From Streptomyces wedmorensis (GTDB lineage Bacteria; Actinomycetota; Actinomycetes; Streptomycetales; Streptomycetaceae): a DNA stretch of 64,000 bases. Below the pieces are notes generated by a model. That model was not told the DNA's origin and searched no databases. It saw nothing but the letters and a program-made list of their open reading frames with translations. Position numbers and translations under genes: made by a program. Shown here one piece after another: positions 36,782-45,234 of the stretch. Every line of letters begins with the position of its first letter. Position 1 is the first letter of the stretch. Where the stretch lies: contig NZ_JNWK01000022.1 of the NCBI RefSeq assembly GCF_000716445.1, positions 37,913-101,912 on the forward strand, written 5' to 3'.

Positions 36782-37096
36782 ATGAGCGACACCAGCGAGA
36801 TCGACCCGACCGTCACCGCCGAGCTGACCCGGCTGCGCGAGAGCATCGACAACATCGACGCGGCGGTCGTGCACATGCTCGCCGAGCGCTTCAAGTGCAC
36901 CCAGCAGGTCGGCGTCCTCAAGGCCGAGCACCAGCTGCCGCCCGCCGACCCCGCCCGCGAGGCCCGCCAGATCGCCCGGCTGCGGGAACTCGCCGAGAGC
37001 GCCAAACTGGACCCGGCCTTCGCGGAGAAGCTCCTCAACTTCATCATCGCCGAGGTCATCCGCCACCACGAGACGATTGCGGACGGAGCACGCTGA
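36782..37096 (+). CDS. Chorismate mutase (AroQ type)
   Basis: This 104-aa all-helical protein has the AroQ pattern LTRLRESIDNIDAAVVHMLAERF, then VGVLKAEHQLPPADPAREARQIARL, and a closing helix FAEKLLNFIIAEVIRHH. It converts chorismate to prephenate in Phe/Tyr synthesis. It starts 12 nt after the AraC stop. Its own stop shares one base with the next start (TGATG), so it is coupled to the asparaginase gene. That partner is unrelated in pathway. Confidence 0.9.
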   Translation: MSDTSEIDPTVTAELTRLRESIDNIDAAVVHMLAERFKCTQQVGVLKAEHQLPPADPAREARQIARLRELAESAKLDPAFAEKLLNFIIAEVIRHHETIADGAR

Positions 37097-38082
37097 TGGC
37101 CCGGGTCACGGTCTTCACCCTCGGCGGGACCATCTCGGCACGCGGCGGTGACGCGGCCCGGATGACCGGCCAGGAGGTCCTCGGCGAACTCGGCGCGCCC
37201 GAGGACGTCGTCCTCCGTGACTTCCGCCGCGTCCCCAGCTCCTCCGTCACCCACGAGGACCTCGCCGCCCTCGCGGAGGAGGTGCGCAAGACCGTCGCCG
37301 ACGGCTCCGGCGTCGTCGTCGTCCAGGGCACCGACACCCTGGAGGAGACCGCCTTCCTCCTCGACCTGCTCTGCACCACCGAGCAGCCGATCGCCGTCAC
37401 CGGCGCCATGCGCCGTCCCGACCTGCCCGGTGCCGACGGGCCCGCCAACCTCGCCGCCGCGCTCGCCGTCGCCGCCGACCCCGCCTGCCGCGGCCTCGGC
37501 GTCCTCGTCGTCCTCGCCGACGAGATCCACGCCGCCCGCCACGCCCGCAAGACCCACACCACCTCCGTCGCCACGTTCGCCTCGCCCGGAGCGGGACCGG
37601 TCGGCACCGTCGTCGAGGGCGAGCCCCGCATCCTGCTCCGCCCCGCCGTCCCCGCCGCGCTCTGCCCGCTGCGGTTCGACCCGTCGGTACGGGTGGCCCT
37701 CGTGACGCTCTCCCAGGGCGACCGCGGCGAACTCCTCGAAGCCGTCGACGACCGCTTCCAGGGCCTCGTCGTCGCCGCCTTCGGCGCCGGCCACGCCCCC
37801 GCCTGGCTCGTCGACCCGCTCGCCGACATCGCCCGCCGCATCCCGGTCGTCCTCGCGTCCCGTACGGGCGGCGGCACGACCCTGTCGCACACCTACCGCA
37901 GCCCCGGCTCCGAGTACGACCTGCTGCACCACGGCCTGATCCCGGCCGGCCCCCTCGACCCCGCCAAGGCCCGCATCCTGCTCCACGCCCTGCTCTCCAG
38001 CGGCGCGGCCGGCCCCGCCGGCTACGACCGCCCGCGCATCACCGCGGCCTTCACCCACCTGAACGGCACGGGGCTCGCCTGA
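37096..38082 (+). CDS. L-asparaginase
   Basis: This 328-aa type I/II asparaginase has the two threonine motifs of the family: VTVFTLGGTISARGG at the N-terminus and VVVVQGTDTLEETAFLLDLL near residue 78. The central AVTGAMRRPDLPGADGPANL is also typical. It hydrolyses asparagine to aspartate and ammonia. No signal peptide is seen, so it is cytoplasmic. The ATG at 37096 overlaps the chorismate mutase stop by one base. Confidence 0.92.
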   Translation: MARVTVFTLGGTISARGGDAARMTGQEVLGELGAPEDVVLRDFRRVPSSSVTHEDLAALAEEVRKTVADGSGVVVVQGTDTLEETAFLLDLLCTTEQPIAVTGAMRRPDLPGADGPANLAAALAVAADPACRGLGVLVVLADEIHAARHARKTHTTSVATFASPGAGPVGTVVEGEPRILLRPAVPAALCPLRFDPSVRVALVTLSQGDRGELLEAVDDRFQGLVVAAFGAGHAPAWLVDPLADIARRIPVVLASRTGGGTTLSHTYRSPGSEYDLLHHGLIPAGPLDPAKARILLHALLSSGAAGPAGYDRPRITAAFTHLNGTGLA

Positions 38083-38202
38083 GGCCTGCCGCCGCCGTCG
38101 CGCCGCCACCGCGCATCAGCACCAACGGTCCGTGACGCGCCTGATGGCCGAATAGCGCACCACCCCTGCCCCGGGCGCTGGGCATCGGGCAGCATAGGGC
38201 CC

Positions 38203-40689
38203 ATGTCCGTACTGACGCGCGACGAAGCGCAGACCCGTGCCCAGCTCCTCGACGTCCACCACTACCGGGTGGACCTCGACCTCACCACCGGCGACGAGAC
38301 CTTCGGGTCACAGAGCCTCATCCGCTTCACGGCCCGCGCCGCGGGGGACACGTTCGTCGAGCTCAAGCCGGAAACCCTCCACTCCGCCCTCCTCGACGGC
38401 GAGCCCCTCGACGTCGCCGCCCTCGACGGAAACCGGCTCCCGCTGAGCCTCACCGAGGGCGAGCACACCCTGAGCGTCGCCACCACCATGCGGTACTCCC
38501 GCACCGGCGAGGGCATGCACCGCTTCAAGGACCCGACGGACGGCGAGTCGTACGTCTACACCCAGCTCTTCATGGAGGACGTCCAGCGCGTCTTCGCCGC
38601 CTTCGACCAGCCCGACCTGAAGGCCGTCTTCGAGATCGGCGTCACCGCCCCCGAGGGCTGGACCGTCCTCTCCAACGGCATCACCGAGCAGCAGGCCGAC
38701 GGCCGCTGGGAGGCCGCCGCCACCCCGCTGCTCTCCACCTACTTCGTCTGCGTCGCGGCCGGTCCCTGGCACAGCGTCCGCATCGAGCACGCCGGGCTCC
38801 CGTTCGGCATCCACTGCCGGCGCTCCCTCGCCGCCCACCTCGACGCCGACGCCGACGAGATCCTCGCCGTCACCAAGGCCTGCTACGACCGTTACCACGA
38901 GAAGTTCGACGAGCCCTACCCGTTCGACTCGTACGACCAGGCCTTCGTCCCCGAGTTCAACGCGGGCGCCATGGAGAACCCCGGACTCGTCACCTTTCGC
39001 GACGAGTTCGTCTTCCGCTCCGCCGTCACCGTCACCGAGCGGCAGACCCGCGCCATGGTCATCGCCCACGAGATGGCCCACATGTGGTTCGGCGACCTCG
39101 TCACCCTCCGCTGGTGGGACGACATCTGGCTGAACGAGTCCTTCGCCGAGTACATGGGCTTCCAGACCGTCAACGAGGCCTGCTCCGACCTCTTCCCCGA
39201 CACCTGGGTCGACTTCGGCATCGCCCGCAAGGCCTGGGGCTACGAGGCCGACCAGCGGCCCTCCACCCACCCCGTCGCCCCCGACCCGGAGGCCGTCCCC
39301 GACACCGCCTCCGCCCTCCTCAACTTCGACGGCATCTCCTACGCCAAGGGCGCCTCCGCCCTCCGCCAGCTCGTCACCTGGCTCGGCGAGAAGGACTTCC
39401 TCGCCGGCATCAACATCCACTTCAAGCGCCACAAGTTCGGCAACGCCACCCTCGCCGACTTCATCGACAACCTCGCCGCCGCCACCGACCGCGACGTCCA
39501 CGGCTGGGCCGAGCAGTGGCTCCGCACCACCGGCGTCGACACCCTCACCCCCCGCCTCGACGGCGCCGGAACCAGCTGGCAGCTCACCGTCGACCGCACC
39601 GGCAGCCGCCCGCACCGCATCGCCGTCGGCGTCTACGACCGGGACCCCTCCGGCGACCTCGTGCCGCGCGAGCGCCGCGAGATCGACGTACCGCAGGAGG
39701 CGCCCGCCGAACTGACCGGCCCGCGCCCCGCCCTCGTCGTCCTCAACGGCGAGGACCTCACCTACGCCAAGCTCCGCTTCGACGACGTGTCCGAGGAGTC
39801 CGCCCTGCGCGGCCTCTCCCGCATTCCCGACGCGCTGACCCGCGCCGTCATCTGGAACGCCCTGCGCGACATGGTCCGCGACGGCGACCTCGCCCCCGCC
39901 ACGTACCTGGACACCGCCCTCGCGCACCTGCCCGAGGAGACCGAACTCGCCCTCCTCCAGGGCGTCCTCGGCTTCGCGCGCACCCAGATCGCCGACCGGT
40001 ACGTCTCCGAGGACGAGCGCCCCGCCGCCCTCGCGAAGATCGGCGAGATCGCCCGCGCCCTGCTGCGCCGCACCGAGGACGGCGAGTCCCCCGGCCTCCG
40101 CCTCACCGCCGTGCGGACCTTCATCGACAGCGCCACCACCCCCGAGAAGATCGCCTCCTGGCTCGAAGAGGGCACCGTCCACGGCGGGCCCGAGCTCGAC
40201 CCCGAGCTGCGCTGGCGCATCCTCTCCCGGCTCGCCGTCCTCGGCGCCACCGACGAGGCCGCCATCGCCGCCGAACTGGAGAGGGACCCGAGCGCCACCG
40301 GCGAGGAAGGCGCCGCCCGCTGCCGCGCCGCCCTCCCGGACCCGGCGGCCAAGGCCGCGGCCTGGTCGGCCCTCTTCGACACGGACGACCTGTCCAACTA
40401 CCTCTTCACCGCCACCGCCCAGGGCTTCTGGCAGCCCGAGCAGGCCGAACTCGTCCGCGAGTACGTGCCCCGCTTCTACGCCGACGCCACCGCGCTCGGC
40501 GCCCGCCGTGGCCCCGCCATGGCCGAGGCGGCCGGCCGCTACGCCTTCCCGTTCCACGCGGTCGACGCGGAGTCCCTGGCCCTCGGCGAGTCCCACCTCG
40601 ACGACGACGCGGTGATCCCCGCCCTGCACCGCAAGCTCGTCGACCAGCTCGACGACCTGCGCCGGGCCCTGGCGGTCCGCACGGCCTGA
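38203..40689 (+). CDS. pepN: Aminopeptidase N (M1 family)
   Basis: This 828-aa protein is a full-length M1 metallopeptidase. The substrate N-terminus motif GAMEN is at residues 255-259. The zinc site is His289, Glu290 and His293 (HEMAHMWFGD), with Glu312 in NESFAEY. The C-terminal helical ERAP-like domain follows. It removes N-terminal residues from peptides in the cytoplasm. The ATG at 38203 has AGGG 4 nt upstream, and CATAGG nearby may be a -10 element. A strong terminator follows at 40701. Confidence 0.96.
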   Translation: MSVLTRDEAQTRAQLLDVHHYRVDLDLTTGDETFGSQSLIRFTARAAGDTFVELKPETLHSALLDGEPLDVAALDGNRLPLSLTEGEHTLSVATTMRYSRTGEGMHRFKDPTDGESYVYTQLFMEDVQRVFAAFDQPDLKAVFEIGVTAPEGWTVLSNGITEQQADGRWEAAATPLLSTYFVCVAAGPWHSVRIEHAGLPFGIHCRRSLAAHLDADADEILAVTKACYDRYHEKFDEPYPFDSYDQAFVPEFNAGAMENPGLVTFRDEFVFRSAVTVTERQTRAMVIAHEMAHMWFGDLVTLRWWDDIWLNESFAEYMGFQTVNEACSDLFPDTWVDFGIARKAWGYEADQRPSTHPVAPDPEAVPDTASALLNFDGISYAKGASALRQLVTWLGEKDFLAGINIHFKRHKFGNATLADFIDNLAAATDRDVHGWAEQWLRTTGVDTLTPRLDGAGTSWQLTVDRTGSRPHRIAVGVYDRDPSGDLVPRERREIDVPQEAPAELTGPRPALVVLNGEDLTYAKLRFDDVSEESALRGLSRIPDALTRAVIWNALRDMVRDGDLAPATYLDTALAHLPEETELALLQGVLGFARTQIADRYVSEDERPAALAKIGEIARALLRRTEDGESPGLRLTAVRTFIDSATTPEKIASWLEEGTVHGGPELDPELRWRILSRLAVLGATDEAAIAAELERDPSATGEEGAARCRAALPDPAAKAAAWSALFDTDDLSNYLFTATAQGFWQPEQAELVREYVPRFYADATALGARRGPAMAEAAGRYAFPFHAVDAESLALGESHLDDDAVIPALHRKLVDQLDDLRRALAVRTA

Positions 40690-40700
40690 GGTCGCCTCAC

Positions 40701-40733
40701 CCCCGGCGCACGGCACGGTGCCGAGCGCCGGGG
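40701..40733 (+). terminator. Terminator after pepN
   Basis: The arms CCCCGGCGC and GCGCCGGGG enclose an inner GGCAC/GTGCC stem. It lies 11 nt after the pepN stop. Confidence 0.7.
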
Positions 40734-40970
40734 ACAGCCGCACGAGCAGCCGCAGGAGCTCCGTCCTCCCGGCACCGACCTCCTGCCGGTCACCCCGGAC
40801 GCCGTCGAGCACCGCCTCGGCGGCCCGGCCCGCGCCTCAGCGGTCTTGAACGATCACGCCACCCCCGACCAGGGGGTACGCGCTCCACGCGCCGGCGCCG
40901 TGTCCCCCGTTCGGGTCACAACCGCCGACTCCCCGGACAGGCCCCACCAGCGCCCGCCACGCTGTCGTCC

Positions 40971-42428
40971 ATGCGTGCCGCACCCCCACCACTCGCCGGA
41001 GGAACCTCCGGCGCGGAGGCCCTCCGCCCCCTCCTGGACACCGTCCTCGACGCCCTCCACGACGGAGCGCGGGCCAGGGGCGGCCCCCTCCCGCCCGGCG
41101 GCCCGGAGGCCGTCGCGGCACGGGTGGCGGCCCTCGGCGCCGTACTCCCCGAGCACGGCACCGACCCGCACGAGGCCCTGCGCACCCTCGTCCACGCCGT
41201 CGCGGAAGGCGCGGCCGACCCCGCCCACCCGCTCTGCGCCGCCCATCTGCACACCCCGCCCCTCGCGCTCGCCGTCGCCGCCGACCTGGCGGCGTCCGCG
41301 CTCAACCCGTCGATGGACTCCTGGGACCAGGCACCCGCGGCCTCCGCCCTCGAAGCGGAGGTCACGGCCGCGCTGGCCGCCGAGGTCTACCCGGCGGCCG
41401 GGCGCCCCGACGCGCTGGTCACCACCGGCGGCACCGAGTCCAACCAACTCGCCCTGCTCCTGGCCCGGGAGCGGCACGGCCGGGTCCGGACCGTCGTCGG
41501 GGCCAACGCCCACCACTCCTTCCACCGCGCCGCCTGGCTCCTCGGCCTGCCCGAACCGGTCACCGTGCCCACCCCGGACGGCACCCTGGACCCCGCCGCC
41601 CTCGCCGGGGCCCTGAAGGGCCTGGACGGCCCCGTCCTCGTCGCCGCCACCGCCGGCACCACCGACGAGGGGCTGATCGACCCGATCCCGGCCCTCGCGG
41701 ACGTGTGCGCGGCCCACGGAGCCGAACTCCACGTCGACGCCGCCTACGGGGGCCCCGTCCTCTTCAGCCGGACGCACCGCCACCTCCTCGACGGCCTCGA
41801 CCGGGCCCGTACCGTCACCGTGGACCTGCACAAGCTCGGCTGGCAGCCGGCCGCCGCGGGACTCCTCGCCGTACGGGACGCGGCCGACCTGAACGTGCTC
41901 GGTCACACCGCCGACTACCTCAACGCCGACGACGACACCGAGGCCGGCCTGCCCGACCTCCTCGGCCGCTCCCTGCGCACCACCCGCCGCCCCGACGTCC
42001 TGAAGACCGCCGTCACGCTCCGCGCGCTCGGCCGCGCCGGACTCGGCGCGCTCGTCGACGCCTGCATGGAGCGTGCCCAGGACCTCGCCGACCTCGTGGA
42101 GAAGTCCCCGGGCCTGCAACTCCGCGCCCGCCCCACCCTCACCACGGTCCTCTTCCGACCCGTCACCGCCGCCGAACCCACCGACGGCGCCACCGTCGCC
42201 GAACCCACCGACGGCGCCACCTCCGCCGAACCCACCGACGGCGCCACCTCCACGGACGAGGACCTCGCCGCGATCCGCCGCACCCTCCTCGCCGAGGGCC
42301 ACGCCGTCCTCGGCCGCGCCGGCGCGGACGGCCGCCTCTGGCTGAAGGCCACCCTGCTCAACCCCCACGCCACCCCCGGCGACCTGGCTCGACTCATCAC
42401 TCTCGTGGAAGGCAGCACGCACCGATGA
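40971..42428 (+). CDS. PLP-dependent amino-acid decarboxylase (siderophore type)
   Basis: This 485-aa group II decarboxylase has LNPSMDSWDQAPAASALE, LVTTGGTESNQLALLLARE (cofactor phosphate site), ELHVDAAYGG, and the PLP lysine Lys288 in VDLHKLGWQ. Its homologues decarboxylate 2,4-diaminobutyrate, lysine, ornithine or aromatic acids. The next gene is an N-hydroxylase overlapping by 4 nt (ATGA), which points to a hydroxamate siderophore diamine such as cadaverine or diaminopropane. An insertion of three AEPTDGAT[V/S] units near residue 400 comes from a 27-bp tandem repeat. No clear SD or iron box was found. Confidence 0.87.
   Translation: MRAAPPPLAGGTSGAEALRPLLDTVLDALHDGARARGGPLPPGGPEAVAARVAALGAVLPEHGTDPHEALRTLVHAVAEGAADPAHPLCAAHLHTPPLALAVAADLAASALNPSMDSWDQAPAASALEAEVTAALAAEVYPAAGRPDALVTTGGTESNQLALLLARERHGRVRTVVGANAHHSFHRAAWLLGLPEPVTVPTPDGTLDPAALAGALKGLDGPVLVAATAGTTDEGLIDPIPALADVCAAHGAELHVDAAYGGPVLFSRTHRHLLDGLDRARTVTVDLHKLGWQPAAAGLLAVRDAADLNVLGHTADYLNADDDTEAGLPDLLGRSLRTTRRPDVLKTAVTLRALGRAGLGALVDACMERAQDLADLVEKSPGLQLRARPTLTTVLFRPVTAAEPTDGATVAEPTDGATSAEPTDGATSTDEDLAAIRRTLLAEGHAVLGRAGADGRLWLKATLLNPHATPGDLARLITLVEGSTHR
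42171..42251 (+). repeat. In-frame 27-bp tandem repeat inside the decarboxylase gene
   Basis: Three copies at 42171, 42198 and 42225 each encode AEPTDGAT plus V or S. The copies differ at only one or two bases, so expansion is recent. The frame is kept. Confidence 0.9.
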
Positions 42429-43840
42429 CCGGCAGCACCCCTCAGCAGGACCTCGACCAGCCCCACGACCTGGTGGGCGTCGGCATCGGCCCCTTCAACC
42501 TCTCGCTCGCCGCCCTCGCGCACGGCGTACCCGGTGGTCTCGCCGCCACGTTCTACGAGCAGAAGCCGGCCTTCCAGTGGCACCCCGGCCTCCTCATCGA
42601 GGGCGCCACCCTCCAGGTCCCGTTCCTCGCGGACCTGGTGACCCTCGCCGACCCGGCCAGCCCCTGGACGTTCCTCAACTACCTGAAGAGCCGCGAGCGC
42701 CTCTTCCCCTTCTACTTCGCCGAGAAGTTCCACATCCAGCGCGCCGAGTACGACGCCTACTGCCGCTGGGTCAGCGAACGGCTCCCCGGCCTCCACTTCG
42801 GCCACCAGGTCGACTCGGTCCGCTGGAACCCCGAGCGCCGCCTGTTCGAGGTCGACTTCACCCAGGTCGACCCGGACGGCGAGGCCGAGGCCCTGGGCCG
42901 CGCCTACACCCGGAACGTCGTCCTCGGCGTCGGTACCGAGCCCTATGTCCCCGAGCCGCTCAAGCCGCTCGCCGACGCGCCCGGCGTCCCCGTCTTCCAC
43001 TCCGCCGACTACCTCGCCCACCGCGAGACGCTCCTCGCCGCCGGGCACGTCACCGTCATCGGCTCGGGGCAGTCCGGCGCCGAGGTCTTCCTCGACCTGC
43101 TGCGGTCACGGCCGGCCGGCGCGGAGCGCATCCACTGGCTCGCCCGTACCGAGGCCTTCGCCCCGATGGAGTACTCCAAGCTCGGCCTGGAGCACTTCAC
43201 CCCCGACTACACCCGCTACTTCCACGCCCTGCCGGAGCCGGTGCGCGGCGACCTCGTGCCCCGGCAGTGGCAGCTGCACAAGGGCATCGACGCCGACACC
43301 ATCGCCGCCATCCACGACGAGCTGTACCGCCGCACCCTGCACGGCGGATGGCCCGACGCCGTCCTCACCCCCGGCGTCCGGGTCCGCACGGCCGGCCGGG
43401 TGGCCACCACCCAGGTCGAACTCCACCTGGAGCACCTCCAGCAGGGCACCCGCTCCCGGCTCACCACCGACGCCGTCGTCCTCGCGACCGGCTACCGGGA
43501 GCGCCCGGTGGACCGGATGCTCGCCGGCCTCGATCCGTACCTGCGTCACGACTCGGCCGGGCGCGCCCGGGTCGACGAGCGGTACCGGCTGGTCCTCGAC
43601 CCGTCCGTGACCGGCTCCGTCTTCGTCCAGAACGCCGAGAAGCACACGCACGGCGTCGGCGCCCCGGACCTGGGCCTCGCGGCCTGGCGCAGCGCGACGA
43701 TCCTCAACGCGGTCAGCGGCAAGGAGCCGTACCCGCTGCCGCGCCGCACCGCCTTCACCAGCTTCGGCCTGGAGACGCGAGAGGCGCCGAGCATCCCGGC
43801 CCAGGACCGGAAGCTGACGCCTCTCACACAGAACGTGTGA
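42425..43840 (+). CDS. Lysine/diamine N-hydroxylase (IucD/SidA-like flavoprotein)
   Basis: This 471-aa flavin N-monooxygenase has the FAD motif VGVGIGPFNLSLAAL, the substrate motif GATLQVPFLADLVTLADP, the NADPH motif VTVIGSGQSGAEVFLDLL and the C-terminal ATGYRERPVD. The family hydroxylates the terminal amine of lysine, ornithine or the derived diamine for hydroxamate siderophores. It is coupled to the decarboxylase by an ATGA overlap, so the likely substrate is the diamine it makes. No acyltransferase or IucA/IucC-type synthetase follows, so the pathway is incomplete here. Confidence 0.92.
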   Translation: MTGSTPQQDLDQPHDLVGVGIGPFNLSLAALAHGVPGGLAATFYEQKPAFQWHPGLLIEGATLQVPFLADLVTLADPASPWTFLNYLKSRERLFPFYFAEKFHIQRAEYDAYCRWVSERLPGLHFGHQVDSVRWNPERRLFEVDFTQVDPDGEAEALGRAYTRNVVLGVGTEPYVPEPLKPLADAPGVPVFHSADYLAHRETLLAAGHVTVIGSGQSGAEVFLDLLRSRPAGAERIHWLARTEAFAPMEYSKLGLEHFTPDYTRYFHALPEPVRGDLVPRQWQLHKGIDADTIAAIHDELYRRTLHGGWPDAVLTPGVRVRTAGRVATTQVELHLEHLQQGTRSRLTTDAVVLATGYRERPVDRMLAGLDPYLRHDSAGRARVDERYRLVLDPSVTGSVFVQNAEKHTHGVGAPDLGLAAWRSATILNAVSGKEPYPLPRRTAFTSFGLETREAPSIPAQDRKLTPLTQNV

Positions 43841-43942
43841 CGGGGGGAACCGCGACTCCGTCCGGCGACGGACCTCCGTGCCGGACGGGGAGGGCACCCC
43901 TGGAGCGCTACCAGGCCGCCTCCAGGAGGGCGCCCACCACCT

Positions 43943-44350
43943 TCATCTGGCGGCCGCCGGGATCATGTTGTGGAAGGCGATGATCCGCCAGGCGGGGCCG
44001 TCGCCTTCGTCGGTCCGCTCGACGACGGCCAGGGCGTGGGTGGTGGCGAGCACCGCGTCGTCGGCGCCGAGGATCGTGGACTCGGCCTCGACGGTCGCCA
44101 CGTCGGGCCGCAGGTACCGGATGGCGCGGACCCGGGCGTCGAGGAGGGTCGCCGCGTACGACGTCCGGAAGAGCCGGTCGTGACCGGCTTCGATGCCTGC
44201 GCGGCCGGCCGGCTTGTCTCCTCGCACGGTGGTGAAGTCGCAGTCCTCCGCGAAGCCCGCCGCGAAGAGCGCGGCGTCGCCCGCCGCCCAGCCGCGGGTC
44301 ATGTCGGCCCACAGGGCCCGGATGCGGGAGTCGTCGTCATGGGTGGTCAT
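43943..44350 (-). CDS. SgcJ/EcaC-type NTF2-like protein
   Basis: This 135-aa protein has the small alpha+beta barrel pattern of the SnoaL/NTF2-like family (RALWADMTRGWAAGDAALFAAGFAEDCDF, GIEAGHDRLF, WRIIAFHNMI at the end). Homologues occur beside natural-product genes, but many have no assigned reaction. The ATG at 44350 begins the fold. It is on the same strand as, and 6 nt downstream of, the JAB-domain gene, so the two may share a transcript. Confidence 0.85.
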   Translation of the reverse strand: MTTHDDDSRIRALWADMTRGWAAGDAALFAAGFAEDCDFTTVRGDKPAGRAGIEAGHDRLFRTSYAATLLDARVRAIRYLRPDVATVEAESTILGADDAVLATTHALAVVERTDEGDGPAWRIIAFHNMIPAAAR

Positions 44351-44356
44351 GGTGGA

Positions 44357-44968
44357 TCACATCCCCACGGGGGTTCGGGTGCGGACACGCAGCGGTATCT
44401 CGGTACATCGGTGCCCCGCTTCCGGTGGGGCCCAGGCCGCGAGGGCGTGGTAGAACTCGTCGCCGCGGCGTTCGAGGTAGCAGATGATGTTGATGGGCCA
44501 GGCGGTGTTGCCGAAGACGTACTGGTCCATGGGGGTCGGCTGCTCGCTGAGGACGCAGCCGCGCTCTCCGGGCGGGCCTATGCGGTGCCAGTCCGGGTGC
44601 ATGTGGATGGAACCGAGTAAGTCGAGTCCCAGGGCGTCGGCCTTCTTCGAGATCCTGAGCAGATCGGAGGAGTCGACCCACCAGCCCCGGTGCTCGTTCT
44701 CGTAGGCGGACCCGAACTGGGGCACGATCGCCTCGCTGAACTCGCTGCGGGCCGCCGGGTCCGAGGTGCGCGCGTTGCGGCCGAAGGCGACCTGCTCGAC
44801 GTGGAGCGTGGCCCCTTCGGCGTTGCCGAGGAGGAGCGCGAAGCAGGGAAGGGGGGCGTCGGGGGTGATGAGCTGGTACTGGCCGACGGCGACGGTGAGG
44901 AACTCGTCGAGCGCCTGGTGACACATCAGGACGGTGGGGTCACTGCGGAATTCGTCCGGTTCGGACAC
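44357..44968 (-). CDS. JAB/MPN-domain protein
   Basis: This 203-aa protein resembles JAB/JAMM metalloproteases. HVEQVAFGRN supplies the possible Glu, and the zinc-site motif LLGSIHMHPDWH is followed by TPMDQYVFG, giving H-x-H and Asp ligands. The Ser normally seen before the Asp is replaced by PTPM, so activity is uncertain. The GTG at 44968 was chosen as the start of conserved sequence (SEPDEF). A GGAG element lies about 12 nt upstream. It probably forms a transcript with the NTF2-like gene. The substrate is unknown. Confidence 0.75.
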   Translation of the reverse strand: MSEPDEFRSDPTVLMCHQALDEFLTVAVGQYQLITPDAPLPCFALLLGNAEGATLHVEQVAFGRNARTSDPAARSEFSEAIVPQFGSAYENEHRGWWVDSSDLLRISKKADALGLDLLGSIHMHPDWHRIGPPGERGCVLSEQPTPMDQYVFGNTAWPINIICYLERRGDEFYHALAAWAPPEAGHRCTEIPLRVRTRTPVGM

Positions 44969-45159
44969 GGCTGGTTTGTCTCCGTTCCTCGCTGAGTGAT
45001 GTCCGGTCAAGCGAGTTGGAGCGTATGAACCCCGGGTCTCTACCCGGTCTCGGTCGAATCCCGCCCGGCTGGGGCAGAGCGGTCGCCGTCGGGAATGTGG
45101 CGACCTTTCCGGGCGGGGCGGCGGCCGTGACGTGCCGGGCCGGTTCCGCCCCGGCGGCG

Positions 45160-45218
45160 GGTCCGCGCGGAAGACCGCGTCGTCGGAGCGGTCTCCGAAG
45201 ACGCGGCACGCGGACCCG
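45160..45218 (-). terminator. Terminator after the 5'-nucleotidase gene
   Basis: A nested stem-loop: the outer arms GGGTCCGC and GCGGACCC enclose CCGCGTC/GACGCGG and TCGGAG/CTCCGA. It lies 17 nt past the gene's stop on the minus strand. Confidence 0.65.
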
Positions 45219-45234
45219 TCGTCGGGCGGGCCTG

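Noticed and set aside
38308..40812. 834-codon minus-strand frame across pepN
   Set aside because: It is antisense to a full-length, motif-complete pepN and has no recognisable protein features.
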